A stretch of DNA of 64,000 bases from Laetiporus sulphureus 93-53 (GCF_001632365.1 NW_024468569.1:1-64000); one strand, 5' to 3'. Numbered from the stretch's first letter, positions 1 to 11,530 are shown. Notes: a model not told the origin generated them from the letters alone. Translations and numbers: made by a program.

Positions 1-784
1 TCAACTTGGTGTCGGTACTGTTTCAGCTGCTTCCGATGCTTCTTCAGCCGTTCCAGCATCGCATCATGCAACAGTGATGAGGCATTATTATGAGGCCCGT
101 CCTGAGTGCAAATCACCAGTTTCTCTGCGCTCTCTAACCAGCCCTCCTCCCCCTCCAACTCTCTTGAAATCTTCAAAGCAGCTTTGCTGCCTTGCGGAGA
201 GTTCATGCCTTCGCGACACAATGTCACGCATTCACGCATGCACAAGTCCATCTCGAGGTCCAGGAAATAGAGCTTTTCGTATGTTCCATTCGCGGTCGCA
301 AAGTGGCTGCCGATTGACGTCACAGGAGGTACTGCGGGAGTCGGTTGCTCTGGTGCACGAGTAGGTGGACCGTCAGGTTCTGCTTTCGCGTTTGTTGCTG
401 TTCCTATACTCGCATTTTGCCGCTGCCAACTTCCGTCCAACGATGACGCAGACGGAGCGAGCAGTACGTCCTCCGTCAATGTCATCGCGAAGACTTGTTC
501 TGAAATTTTTGTCGCATCGTCTGAGCCACTTCCTGTCTGGGCTAGTCCATTGGCTGGCCAGGTATGGTCTATATATGCCTTTCCTCTCGCATTCTGGATC
601 GCCTTCCGCTAAACCAATCATCAGACATCGTACCAACTAGGTGAATGATACTCACTTCTTCACTCTTCTTCAGTTGCTCGTCGTAGCGTTTGTGGGACCT
701 ATGCTCCTTCGGACTGATGTACGCTCCTTTGCATTGATAAGTGGTGCAATGGCACGCAAAGAGGGTACTGTCCTTTCGGGGCAT
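1..784 (-). CDS. Plavaka-like transposase gene, N-terminal part (cut by window edge)
   Basis: The minus strand opens with ATG at 784, and the N-terminus reads MPRKDSTLFACHC, then YQCKGAYIS and HRSHKRYDEQ. A Cys-rich head of this form (C-x-C, C-x-G, then a basic H-x-x-H run) is what I know from the start of Plavaka/CMC-type (CACTA-like, Tnp2) transposases of Agaricomycetes. A GT donor follows near 655. After further probable introns, an open minus frame continues from about 440 to base 1, encoding a proline-rich linker and then a Glu/Lys/His-rich segment (YEKLYFLDLEMDLC, LERLKKHRKQLKQ). The catalytic core would lie beyond the left edge, so neither integrity nor activity can be judged. The assignment rests on the N-terminal motif only; another zinc-finger-headed protein is possible. 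Confidence 0.5.
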
Positions 785-1249
785 GGGAATGAGAGCCTGC
801 CTACCATCCATACACTTGCTGCTGAACTTATACGATATTTATCTTGTTGTTTCCGAAACTTGTCCGCCGTTCTAAGCGCAGCATCAAGTCCCATTGACTG
901 TCTCATACGTATGCGATGCCATCTCGGCCTCGTCACCCCTCCTAATCGCTCTCAAAGACACACGATCTGCAAAGGTCGAATTGCAATCGGCTTCTGCGTA
1001 TGGGAATGACGTATAACCTAAAACGACTCTCTACATGCGCAGCAAGGACGTAGGTGAGTGGGAGCATGACAAATGTAACTAGGCATAAGGAATGCTACAA
1101 CAATGCGGCTCTGCAACATCACAGCACTGGCGTTTTCTTCCTGTTCGCTGCGGCTGCTTTATTCTTCAAATATGTTCGGAGAAAATCGGCGATGGGCCAA
1201 TTATTCTCATACTGGCGCAAAAAAGGATGAAGCTCGGTGGCCTAGCACC

Positions 1250-1745
1250 CATAATCAGCACGTATTAATGGAGCAGGTTACGGCGAATCTTACGAGACCA
1301 TACACCCTCTGGATATCTGCAGAACTCTGCTTTGAGAATGACACAGGTTTCAACTGGAGGTCTGCTAGCTTGTGGACAGAAGCCTGAACACGGTACAGAG
1401 TCAGCTTCTTACCGCAAGCTTCGCGCAAAGTCTCACCTGTACTTCCGAATACACACCCTCAGTCCAGCCCAAGGCCCCGCGGAGATTGTATCCTTCGCGC
1501 GCGAGACGGGTAACCTCCCCCGAAGGTTTTCGAATCATTGCTTGTCCCGTGGGAGTTTCCTTACTGGCAGCCGGCACTGAATCAAGCAATGCAGTGGATG
1601 GAATGGGAAGGGTAAGCTCGATATCAAATACACGTCGCAGAGGCGAAGGAGGCGGCGTCAACAGCCGTTCCGCGTCGAAACGATGATGCAGGGTGGCCGG
1701 AGGATAGATACGCTGCACACGATGTTGATGACTGGTCGGCGACAT
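1250..1745 (-). CDS. Fragment of an Agaricomycete protein family of unknown function
   Basis: A minus-strand exon of about 345 nt ends in KPSGEVTRLAREGYNLRG followed by ALGWTEGVYSEVQ, then a good GT donor. The next exon, after an AG near 1382, reads ASVHKLADLQLKP. The order 'P-x-GE-x-x-R-x-x-x-x-GYNL…LGW…VQ' then 'VH-x-L-x-D' resembles a short domain I remember from many predicted Agaricomycete proteins, with no known function. No convincing C-terminus is visible and stops follow soon after, so this may be a remnant. It lies next to a transposase-like gene, in a repeat-rich stretch. Confidence 0.3.
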
Positions 1746-2001
1746 GTCGTAGACTCAACGGTCAGGCGGAGAGGGAGCATGAAAGAATGTATAGCGAAAG
1801 AGGGAATTAGCATGATGGGCACACTGGGCGGAGAGAACGAGAAAGCTTACAGAATGGGTCTCAGTATTGCCCTTAGCAAGGGAACAATTCTTGAAAATCT
1901 GAAGCACCTCTGTTCTGTGTACGGCGCAACGAAGGGATATCTAACGGGAAGATTGACCTTTCCGGCAGTTATTAAAGGCCACGCCGATGCCTGTATACTA
2001 C

Positions 2002-3013
2002 GGCTAGACGCACCTCCGTTCAAAGTTACTTCCACCGACATTTCGACATCGCGTGCCGTGTAGGTGGAGCAACTGTGACGGACCGGAATGAATGAGAAGC
2101 TCGGAAGGGAACAAATGTACGTACCTGCTAGGCCCGGTACTCTCCAACGAAGCTTGCAATAATTCGTGACAGATCTCAGAGCGGCCTAGCGGATGACGAG
2201 CGGCGACGAGCAAGAAGTCGACGAGCGTGGCCACTGCGCCCTTGCGTTTGTCTTGCAGAAGATCCCGAGTTATACTGTTATACTATTCAACTTTTATGAG
2301 CTTCACAAGTACTCGATAATATATATTTTGAAACACCGTAACGATCGTCGCCCACTACAGTTAGTGCGCACTACGGTCAGTGCGTACTGACCGTAGTGGG
2401 CGAAAGAAAAGGTGCGCAAGTCCAAGCCCGCTACCATAAGCGGCGATGTTTAGGGCAGGGTGTCACCGGCACGTGCGTATTTCAGACCGGCTCTGTGGGC
2501 GCTGATATCGTTTTCTCCTGCTTCGATCCCACAGACCCCCCTTACCGCCTCCTCAGCTGCCTTCTCACTGCCTTTTCCTGTCTGTCCAATGCCGATCGCT
2601 GGATTCAACGCAGATCTCTGGATTCGACTTTAGACCAACGCAGGTGAGCTCACCTTCCTCGCTTTCATCGCGCGTTTTCTGCTCCAAGAGGCCGCAATCT
2701 GATCCGCTCCCTCACTCAATCGCGATCTCGCCTTCAGTGGCCGTCCCGACAGCCGACCTCAAGTTGTGGCCATTGCGAACGTTGCAGACTGGTGAGTAGG
2801 TAGTTTCGCTATATCGGACTTCTTTCTGACGTAGTCTTGAACAACTTCTCGCTCCGCGCACAAGCGACCACCCACACTCGAGTATTTTTGACCCTTGCCC
2901 ACTCTGATCCGGTGCGCAGTCGGATCCGCATTTCCGCACTTGATCCGCAAGCAGATTCGATCGCAAGTCTCTTAGCCGACCCATACCACATCAAATCCGC
3001 TACGCCCAGGATG
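2002..3013. repeat. Bidirectional 5' module, copy 1
   Basis: This roughly 1-kb stretch recurs, same orientation, at 7317–8482. Shared blocks include the start 'ggctagacgcacctcc', a long block at 2396–2500 matching 7700–7795, and 'gctacgcccag' just before the start codon at 3011. The module holds a minus-directed gene start (around 2234, then a donor and a second exon ending at a conserved GTGCGT near 2009), a central hairpin (2349–2402), an AT-rich promoter-like zone (2260–2340) and a plus-directed 5' leader with a conserved GTGAGTAGG donor near 2793. Copy 1 leads into the Spt5-like gene. In this copy the first codon of the minus-directed frame is GTG where copy 2 has ATG. Confidence 0.85.
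2349..2402. repeat. Hairpin in the bidirectional module, copy 1
   Basis: Two 23-nt arms (2349–2371 and 2380–2402) are reverse complements with three mismatches, around an 8-nt loop. The outer part, cgcccactac, is perfect. The counterpart in copy 2 is at 7668–7703. It sits between the two divergent transcription starts. Its role is unknown. Confidence 0.8.
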
Positions 3014-5160
3014 GTGCCGCGCGAGCTAGCTAGGCAATTTATTGACATCGAAGCGGTAGTGGACCGCGACGAGGAGGAGACGGACGGCGGCGAAGACGAA
3101 GACAACATTCGAGGTGAGTACGTGATGTGCATGGAGATGTGACGATATTGAGGATATGCCATCAGAATTCATCGTACGCGATCCCGTCGAGCCGGAAGAC
3201 AGACCGCAACGTCAACGTCCCATCACAGCATTCTATCCTTTGGTGGATGCAGAAGCTGCAGAGGAGTTGGCAGGCCATTACACGGAATCAGCTTGCCGAG
3301 AAAGAGCTCAACTTGACTCGGCGGCCATCGCCGAACTATCGACTTCGATTACGAGAGCATTCGTTCCACCTTGCGCGACCCAGGCAATCACGCCTGGCAG
3401 TTGGGTCCGAGTCCAGCGTGGGCAATATGCTCGCAAGCTGGCCTACGTTGAAGACGTTCAAGATGGGCGCGTGACCGTGTGGCGCAGATCTCGACAGTCA
3501 TCGAAATCTCACAAGTCGTCGAAATCTTTCAAGGATGGGCTGGTGCGGCTGCGATATGGCGCTGATATGGTGAGCGCCCTGGCAGACCCGCCTCGCGAGC
3601 ATGAGATTGCTCCATTCTTGGGACTGTCCTGGATTCCGATGGAGGCATTGGACTATATCGTCCATCAAGCGTACATAGCTACGTTGGCAGAACACGATCG
3701 CGTGCGTGTTACAGCCGGGCAGTTGATGGGACTTGAAGGCACCATCCAGAGCATTGCGGACGGCAACGCTGAGTTGGCCGTGAGCAACGATCCAGTCGCG
3801 GTTGTAATGGTACGACTGGCCGAGCTTCACCGTCTTTTCAAGCCGGGAGACGATGTAAAGATCATCAGAGGCACGCATACGGGTAGCACAGGCATTGTGC
3901 TCTCCAATAGTGTAGATGGAAATGAAGTCGAGTTGGTTTTGCATTCTGAGGACAATGACGAACTGGTCACTGCGAGATCTGTCGACGTCTGCATGGACAA
4001 TCCGGCGTTGAGGCTGGCCAAAACGCCTTCGCAAGACTCATTACACAGAAGCCAGAATGACCTCAGTGTCGACACGTCGATGAAGTCAATGTGCGGTGAC
4101 CGTCATCCGTATACAGGGCGACGGGTCATGGTCATAGCGGATTCGTTCAAGGGGCACAAGGGCTATCTTAAGTTCGAATACAACGGAAAGTTCCAAGTGC
4201 AACTGGATGCCCCTAGAGGGTTCGTCGCACTTCTCGATGAGAAACATTTGGGTTTGCTGAGGTAGCGCGTGTAGTATTCCCCTGTCAGTGTTTTTTAACT
4301 GAATATTCGATCTATAGCGACGACGAGAATACTATTTTTCCTTTCATTCCACGCCAGGGCAAAGAGTCGAAGCTCGCTGGATCATCGAAAGTAGAGGACG
4401 TTAAAGCCAGAGACACTTCTCGCTCATCGACCCCCCAACCTACCCCCGATACGGCGCTCAACATCATAAATTCTCTGCAAAACACTGAAGATCTGGCTAG
4501 CTTTATTGCATGGGACCCGTCTTCGACCATTGAAGACGTGGAGATGTTGGCATCCAGCCAAGCAGTTCGCCAGGACATCAACGCATTGGAACAGGCTGAG
4601 GCTGACGACCAACCTTCTGCTTCCTTCCCAGAGCTCACACCTGATGAGCATCAGCCTGAACAGGCAGAGCCTGAGCCTAGTGAGTAGAACATTTGAATTG
4701 TTTTCAACACCACTGATGTACGTGATATCCAGCGGAGCCTCTCGCATTTTTATTCCTGGAAAATGCTCAAGAGATTCTATCGAAGATGCGAAACATTGCT
4801 CTTCGCATCAACAGCGATATAACCCATGAAGGACTGCATGATGGCGACTTCGTATCGCTTTGCCTCGGTACACCCACAGTCGACGACGGCAGCCGTAAAA
4901 TTAACGTCAGCCACGGTGGTCCCGCTTACAAGAAGATTATAGCCATCCCCATCGAGAATCTGCGACCACTCAGAGCTGCAGTTGGAGATTCGGTGTTGGT
5001 AGTTGCTGGGCCAGATATTGGGCTAATCGGTGAGATCAGAGAAGCCACGAGCACCGAGTTTCTTTTGAAGGCTAAAGGAAAGCCTGGAAAGAGAATTAGA
5101 GCAAAAGTACCTCTAGTGGCACAACTGCGAGAGAATGTGATCCCGGTGAGCCCTAAATAG
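3011..5160 (+). CDS. Spt5-like KOW-domain protein
   Basis: Four exons (3011–3113, 3166–4261, 4318–4679, 4733–5160) join in frame to about 662 residues. The N-terminus reads ARQFIDIEAVVDRDEEE, an acidic head typical of the Spt5-like family expanded in Agaricomycetes. KOW-type β-barrel motifs follow: GSWVRVQRGQYARKLAYV (about residue 120), DRVRVTAGQLMGLEGTI, GDDVKIIRGTHTGSTGIV, GRRVMVIADSFKGHKGYL, and near the C-terminus GDSVLVVAGPDIGLIGEI. Between KOW 4 and 5 is a Ser/Thr/Glu-rich linker. True Spt5 is longer and carries an NGN domain and CTD repeats, which I do not see, so this is a paralogue and not the essential elongation factor. Nucleic-acid or polymerase binding is inferred from the fold only. 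Its start codon lies exactly where the duplicated 5' module ends. Confidence 0.8.
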
Positions 5161-5419
5161 CTAAAGATTAACTCCTGTACTAGCAGTGCGATGATATAAA
5201 ATCGGTGATCCGTTTGGCTAGGCAATCTAACGAGGGTTGTAAGGGCTATTCGAGCCGTGCTAAGGCAGATTCATTATCATCCATTTCGATAGCCTCTCTG
5301 ACGCCGTCTTGCTAAGTTCAGGAGAGATAAAGGCATTAAGCCATGCTCATTATCATTCTAATTGTATGGCGTTCACAGAGAATTAGGAAACGATGTGAGT
5401 ACGAGTATTTTAGATGGTA

Positions 5420-7060
5420 TCATATGCAATCATCAGTGAGAGTAGCGAGAACAACGAGCACTCCCTTGGCAAAAATCCAAAATAAAGGTCCAATAGCAGA
5501 AATGATAGCTATCGGCATCAAGAACATGAATGAAAAGATGAGCCAGAGCGGTTGCAAGATGCCAACCCTTTCAATGGATCGTAGAAGGGTACATATGAGA
5601 GCAGTGACCAGAAACACACTGATCTCTCTCCAGGTGATCAACCTCGAGTTGGTGTTCGAATCTGCAATGATGCGATGATGCTAAATACTGCCATGTGAGC
5701 CGTGAACTGGAAGGAGTCGGGTCATGTGGCAGATTACGCACTCGAGACCAAATCTTTATTTCCGATAGGCCATCCCCGGTCGATGCGCTTGCCACCATAC
5801 AGCCCTGGAGGTCATTGTGTGTCTAAAAGTACTTGTAAGCCGACTCAGCTTATCAGATGTACAATAAAGAGTTCAATTACAGCAATAATCTGCACAAGGG
5901 CCCCTGCTGAGATATCTCGAGAGTGTAAGGATTGAATGGCCAAAACATCGAGTCGAACACACCGTTATAGTGGTCGAGAGTTCCTATGAGACACCCAGTG
6001 GTGCTTTCATACATGCGAGCGAAACCGTCATCGCCGCCGACAATAATCTGGGTCCCTATCATGCCTACCTGCATGATATGATTGCGTAGAATAGGATATG
6101 TGTAGGATCGAACCCGTTCCAACGACGGAAATCTGTACTCATCAACGCCAGTCTCGAGGTTCGAGATAACCAGGGTTCGTTCATCATGAGACAAAGCCGA
6201 GTGGCCGCTGATGTGATCGCAGTCAAATGTATGCAAAAATGGGCTCTATTGTCACTTACATCCGAGTAGGAACTCGCTTTGCCCATTTTAAGGTCCAAGG
6301 CTCGACGTTGTAACAGAATCTGGGCATAAAAGAGTTTAAAAGTTATGATCTGACTGAAACGAGAAACATAAAGCTCACATGTCATGCGACTCACAAAAGC
6401 AAACGATAACACTGGCCCCTTCGTCGCAAAAGTGAACGGATCGCACGGTGACCGCTTGACGAGGAGGATCCTTGACTAAACTTTCCAGACTATCTGTATC
6501 ACAAAAGTGAATATCGACATGGCGGTCTCGGAATAGGGGTATGTACAGCCTAAGGTGAGATTCCAGACTTGCACGGCGCCCCCGCCCACACTGGCGACAC
6601 GCCTACTGTTAGAGTCAAAGCGGATGTCCTCGACGTGTGCTTCGTGACACGCTCTCATTGAGGCGAGTTGGAATGTTGCCTTGCGAAAGCATAAGTCGAC
6701 GTGTTCTTACAAAAGGCAACCTAATGTAACCTACTCACATTCGCGTCCGATCTTAGATAGACCTGGATGTCGCCGCTTGCACAACCAAGGGCAAACGACA
6801 GATCCTTGTCGCAGCGTGGATCGATCCAGCATACGGCGGTGATTGCACCGCAGAAGAAGCAGGATATTTCCTGTATCTTTTTACTGGATTTGACTGCCCA
6901 GACAATGACTATCCCGTCATCACCTGAAGGCAGCGTTAGCAGAGAGAAATTTATTCTGAAACGGCGAGCAACCTCCTGAAAGAAGCAGCGAGCCATCGGC
7001 ACTGAGGGCGATACAGTTGACCGGCCTCGCATGTGCAAATATGGTCTGCTTCAAAGACAT
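5420..7060 (-). CDS. WD40-repeat protein with C-terminal membrane segment
   Basis: A multi-exon minus-strand gene. From ATG 7060: MSLKQTIFAHARPVNCIALS, then after an intron GDDGIVIVWAVKSSKKIQEI and a further blade (AVCWIDPRCDKDLSFALGC). Later blades include EDIRFDSNSRRVASVGGGAVQVWN and IIVGGDDGFARMYES. The 3' exons splice as …LDHYNG, GPLVQIIAVIELFI, GCMVASASTGDGLSEIKIW, then a last exon with a strongly hydrophobic tail (SVFLVTALICTLL…GPLFWIFAKGVLVVL) ending at 5420. WD40 proteins ending in a hydrophobic anchor are a recurring Agaricomycete family; the role is unknown. An upstream exon cannot be excluded: the duplicated module at 7317 points its minus-directed exons at this gene. Some central splice sites (6240–6480) are uncertain. 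Confidence 0.75.
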
Positions 7061-7316
7061 CTATATCACAGTGAGTAGCAGGCCCCATAATGATTACGCA
7101 TGGACACACCGAAGTCATGGTTGCGAGACAAGCGTAAGGAAAAATGGGACGCAGCACTGATCAACAATACCCTGCTCGATATAAATCTTACCATCATGCT
7201 TATATATCGCCGTCGGGATGTAGTTATGATCAGACTGAGACTCTGACTCCTCGTGGGCGGCCATTGACTGAGGCCATGCCGACGCCTACAGGTCACCAGG
7301 AGTGGGGGTATAACAT

Positions 7317-8482
7317 GGCTAGACGCACCTCCGTCGAAGTGTTTCGACGTCGCATGCCGTGTAGGTGGAGCAACTGTGACGGACCGGAATGAATGAGAAG
7401 CTCGGAAGGGAACAAACGTACATACCTGCTAGGCCCGGTACTCTCCAACGAAGCTTGCGATAGTTCGTGACAGATCTCAGAGCAGCCTTGCCGATCCAGG
7501 AGAACACATGCGGACGACGAGCGGCGACGAGCAAGAAGTCGATGAGCGTGGCCATCGCACCTTCACGTTTGTCTTACAGAAGATCCCGAGTTATACTGTG
7601 ATACTAAAACTTTATGAGCTTCACAAGTACTCGATAATATATATATTGAAACACCGTAACGATCGCCGCCCACTTCGGTCAGGCCGCACTGACCGTAGTG
7701 GGCAAAAGAGAAGGTGCGCAAGTCCAAGCCGGTTACCATAAGCGGCGATGTTTAGGGCAGGGTGTCACCGGCACGTGCGTATATCAGACCGGCTCTGCGG
7801 GCGCTTATATCTTTTCCTCCTGCTTCGATCCCACAGACCCCCCTTACCGCCCCCTCCTCAGGCTGCCTTCTCATTGCCTTATCCTGTCTGTCCAACGCAG
7901 ATCGCTGGATTCAACGCAAATATCTGGCTTCAACTTCAGACCAACGCAGGTGAGCTAGCCTGCCCCGCTTTCATCACGCGTCGTCTTCTGCTCCAAGGGC
8001 CTACCTTTCATACATCATCAACCCCGCAATCTGATCCGTAGATCATCCCCGCAATCTGATCTGCTACCCCACTCAATCACGATCTCGCCTTCAGTGGCCG
8101 TCCCGACAGCCGACCTCAAGTCGTGGCCGTCGCGAACGTTGCAGGCTGGTGAGTAGGTAGCTCCGCTGTATTGGACTTCTTTCTTACGTACTCTTCGTTG
8201 AACCGCCTTCGCGCTCCGACCATCCACACTCGACTATTTTTGATCCGTGCTCACTCTAATCCGGTGCGCAGTCGGATCCGCGTTCCGCACTTGATCCGCA
8301 AACAGATCTGATCGCACGTCCTCCTTCACAGTGGCCGTCCTGTAGCCGTCCTGTACTTGTCGCCGTCGCCAACGTTGCAGGCTAGTGAGTGGCTTTGCTA
8401 TATTGGACTTCCTTTTGTCCCATTCTGGTGGCCTCCGTGAACTTCCTCGCCTTCACATCAAAAGCCGCTACGCCCAGAATGG
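7317..8482. repeat. Bidirectional 5' module, copy 2
   Basis: Direct repeat of 2002–3013. The minus-directed part starts with ATG at about 7555 (MATLIDFLLVAARRP) and ends at the conserved GTGCGTCTAGCC donor at 7317–7330, facing the WD40 gene. It has about 20 extra bases near 7495–7515 relative to copy 1, which shifts the frame after the first 14 codons. The plus-directed leader contains an internal duplication (the 'aacgttgcagg…gtgagt…ggactt' block at 8135 and again near 8370). Homology ends at the ATG at 8480; beyond it the sequence encodes an F-box protein, not a KOW protein. Confidence 0.85.
7668..7703. repeat. Hairpin in the bidirectional module, copy 2
   Basis: Arms of 15 nt (7668–7682 and 7689–7703) pair with one mismatch around a 6-nt loop. 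The arms correspond to the outer parts of the copy 1 hairpin; the centre is shorter. The structure is kept although the sequence changed. Confidence 0.75.
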
Positions 8483-10636
8483 TACTTGCAATGGATTGTT
8501 ATGGAATCGCAGCTGCTCCAGCATGCAGCCGCTTGGGATGTCGGTGAGTGGACTGGGCCGTGTTCCGAATCCGTGTCGGTATCACTGAACGGACTTGGGA
8601 AGTCTGCAAGTTTACAGCTCTTCAGAAGGGTATTTATACAGAGTCACCGAAATCCCCCATCGACAGTCATGGGCAGCATTCTCAGCTTCATCACTTGTCC
8701 CTGCAGAAGACGACGTAGCATGAACGCGAGGCCTACAAAGCGCCTGGTATGTAGCATTTCTCATTCAGTGGCGCCATGGTCCTGATGATGTCTACGAAGT
8801 GCGTCGACAAAGGAGTCAGCCTCCTCATTGACTCCGTGCACAACACAGGAGTAGAAGAACATGACCTTGTAGCCTCTGCATCCAACAGTCAGGTGAGCCT
8901 CTCCGAACTACTCGTCGTTCACGGTCTCGAGCTTCATCAACATCGTCAGCTTTGCATGCGATCATCGAATGATATCATGCCTTCTCAATCCTCTGTGGAG
9001 ATGGTTCGTACTTCTCTCAGTCATTTGTCATCATACTTCCCTCATGTCGTCAAAAAGACTAGCCTCAAGTGTAAAGCTGTTGACGATACAGGGTGTAACC
9101 ATGTTCATTACCCGTTACGGTCTGACCCTGCTCTGCTCGAATACGTGCTAGAGGTCAGTCCAAGAGCTGTGTACGATACTTTGCTTACTAACAGCAGTCA
9201 TTGGATGTCCAGTCGAAATCCCATTGTGGCTCCGTCACTGTACTGGACCTTCCAAATGAGCTCCTTATCGGCATCGCGGAGCTCCTGCCAACGACGGCTC
9301 TATTCGCCGTTATTATCTTGTCACGCCAGCTTCATTGCATCGTCATGCCGTTGTTGCTCTCCAGACATGGCCTTCGTCCTCCGGTGAAAGGTGGATCGTT
9401 GCACATTACGAGACCTGAGGCGACTCTTGTTCTCAATCTATGGCGGCAGTCCCTCATTTTCGAGCCCCCCCCGTCACACCTTCCTCTACCTCTTTACAGG
9501 AGATATGCAGGAATGCAAGCTGCTCTCTCGGTATCTGTGGTCTTTGAAGGATCTACGCAGTATTCCACACATCATAATCCAATTGGAAGTGGCGCCAACG
9601 CCTGAGTTCTCTCACGTTCTCGACGCTCTGCGTAACACGCCCGTCGAAAATCTTACCCTGGTTCACCGTAGCAACAAAATATGCAAAACAGAGTTGCCTC
9701 TACGAGGCAAACGACGCGTCGTTACATCCTCTTGTCTCAAGGTGTTTCGGCCTCACGCGTCCCTATTGTTTGACACGCCGTTCGCTGAATGGACTCTGGA
9801 GACCATCAACTGTTCCGATATATGTGAATTATCGCTCCTCACTCCCGGTCTCATTTCTCCTTCATGGAATCATGTACTCGAGTGGCTGAACATTTCCAGC
9901 CTGCGTATCCTTCACGTGGAGGGAGAGCTCTCGCAGGCGGTCCTAAACCGGTTCATGATGTGCCACCCTGACGTCAAGGAACTCCATATCGGAAATTATT
10001 CAGACTGTGGAAATGCAATGCACCAGCTGGGCATGCCGCCTCCTATGCTCACCAATTTGCACACTTTAAGTGCTCCCATTCCATATCTCATACGACTGCT
10101 TGGCGATCCTCATTACCGGATCACTTCCTTGCTGGAGCTTAGGATTTTGCCTGATAGCCGCCACGACGATCCAGCACAGTATCTCTGTAACCTGTCTAGG
10201 ATCCTGGCAGCCGTGGTGCACTGCGACAAGCTGTGGTCGCTCAAATGTACGATCCCGGCACAACTTGCTGCCGCATGCGAAGATCCTTTGTACGGAGGTC
10301 TCGGCCTCATTCATGATGTAAACCTTCATCTCACAGAGGTCGGGTACGTCGTTCTCGAACAGGCTTCCGCTCACGGTGGGATGCGAAAAGCCGCATTCAG
10401 TCACTCATTATTGGTGAGTCGCTTAATTCTGTTGCGTTCTCTTGCTAATCCGTTGTCCGCAGAGGAGTCTCCCGTCATGGCTTCGGCAATTCCCAGCGCT
10501 ATCTGCACTCCAATTGTGGGAGGATGCCGCTCTAGAGCGGAGCGAGGAATTCTCCTGCATCCGTGAAGATTTTAACAATGTGACTGACTTATTCATGTGG
10601 TCTGGTGAGAAGGAGCTATCTTTCTCGGTTCTTTGA
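8480..10636 (+). CDS. F-box protein with probable one-base frameshift
   Basis: An F-box motif, VLDLPNELLIGIAELLP followed by …LSRQLHCIVMPLLLSRHGL, lies at about 9240–9370. The long downstream part (9480–10413, then exon 10463–10636 after an intron at 10414–10462) is leucine-rich (FRPHASLLFDTP, WNHVLEWLNISSLRILHVEG) and ends at TGA 10634. Fungal F-box proteins of this layout serve as substrate adaptors of SCF ubiquitin ligases. The F-box and the C-terminal part are in different frames; the switch coincides with a run of eight C at 9465–9472, and one C fewer would make one frame. This is a true pseudogene or a sequencing error. The 5' part (8480–9200) appears to consist of short exons behind the captured leader (ATG 8480, donor near 8545); their joins are uncertain. 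Confidence 0.65.
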
Positions 10637-10660
10637 TGAGTGTTGATGTACATTAGTAGT

Positions 10661-10755
10661 GGCCCACTGAGTGAGTCGCTCGGCGGGCCGATTCATCCCC
10701 TGTACTGTTCTATGATGTTGGAACTTTTATATATGCGACGATTAGAAAACCATCT
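10661..10755. repeat. 95-bp dispersed repeat, copy 1
   Basis: Starts gtggcccactgag and contains gtcgctcggcgggccgatt, then tttatatat, then gattagaaaaccatc. A second copy in the same orientation is at 13082–13178. Each copy lies just outside a gene; this one is 25 bp after the F-box stop. Confidence 0.8.
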
Positions 10756-10901
10756 GACAGCGTTCTCAACAGCATTGTCTATGCTTTTTCAGCAGCACCC
10801 GTGACTCCGACGATGTAGAACATGACACAACTAGTCCTGTGGAGCACGATCCTCTGTTACCGATACTCGTGCAGTGTGTCGCCACCGTGGGAGAATAGAG
10901 T

Positions 10902-11259
10902 TCAAAGAATGCCCAGCAAGAGGAGTAAGAAGACGACTCCCGCTGAGATGGCTATCGAGATGAGGATGACCACTCCGGTGGCGAGGAAATCTAGAAAGAT
11001 AACATAAACACCCGCGTAATGAACTAGCTGAGAAATGCTCACGTCGCTGACTGAAGCTGAACGTCGTGTATGAGTGGATCAGGCCATAGACTATGCCCGC
11101 GGCATACAAAGATGTCGCAGTGATGATGTATGAAAAAAACTTCTCCCCGTCAAACATAGCAGATGAAGCATTCACGAAAGAGGAGGCCGATGGAGCATCA
11201 GAGATCATGAGGACGCAATCTGACTGTATGATACTGTTGGAGGAATGCAGAGGCACCAT
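10902..11259 (-). CDS. Small membrane protein, unknown function
   Basis: Two exons (11259–11043 and 10990–10902) splice in frame to about 101 residues, with GTGAGC donor and TTTCTAG acceptor. Two hydrophobic helices are visible: FSYIITATSLYAAGIVYGLI and, across the junction, FLATGVVILISIAIS followed by AGVVFLLLLLGIL at the very C-terminus. Reading exon 1 through the intron destroys the second helix, which supports the splice. I do not recognise the family. An upstream exon is possible, because the sequence before 11259 shows no clear promoter. Confidence 0.5.
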
Positions 11260-11500
11260 GATTAATTGTATTATGCCTGTCTCAGCACAGTCCCGTTGAG
11301 CTGATTTCCTACGAGCGGGATGATCGTATCTGTCGAATTGTCATATATGGCGACGTTCTGATACGTTCCTCATCGAGGAAGTGAAGTGCAGCGGAACATC
11401 ATTGCTGGCATTCTTGCGGCAAGAGGCACTAGGCGAGGATGCACCGATAGTGCGCCTTCATACTAGTGCGCCAACGTTTGCTTGAGATGAATTGACTCTG

Positions 11501-11530
11501 GGGACCCGCCAGAGTGACCCGGCGGGTCCC
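11501..11530. repeat. Perfect 10-bp hairpin
   Basis: gggacccgcc (11501–11510) and ggcgggtccc (11521–11530) are exact reverse complements around a 10-nt loop. It lies between the small membrane protein and the repeat-containing protein. It could be a short transposon end or an RNA structure; no partner was found. Confidence 0.6.

Noticed and set aside
1401..1686. Plus-strand frames opposite the 1250–1745 remnant
   Set aside because: No family features; the minus frame has a recognisable pattern and splice sites.
5877..6236. A separate short gene at the WD40 3' end
   Set aside because: The frame joins the following exons through good introns and simply carries WD40 blades of the same gene.
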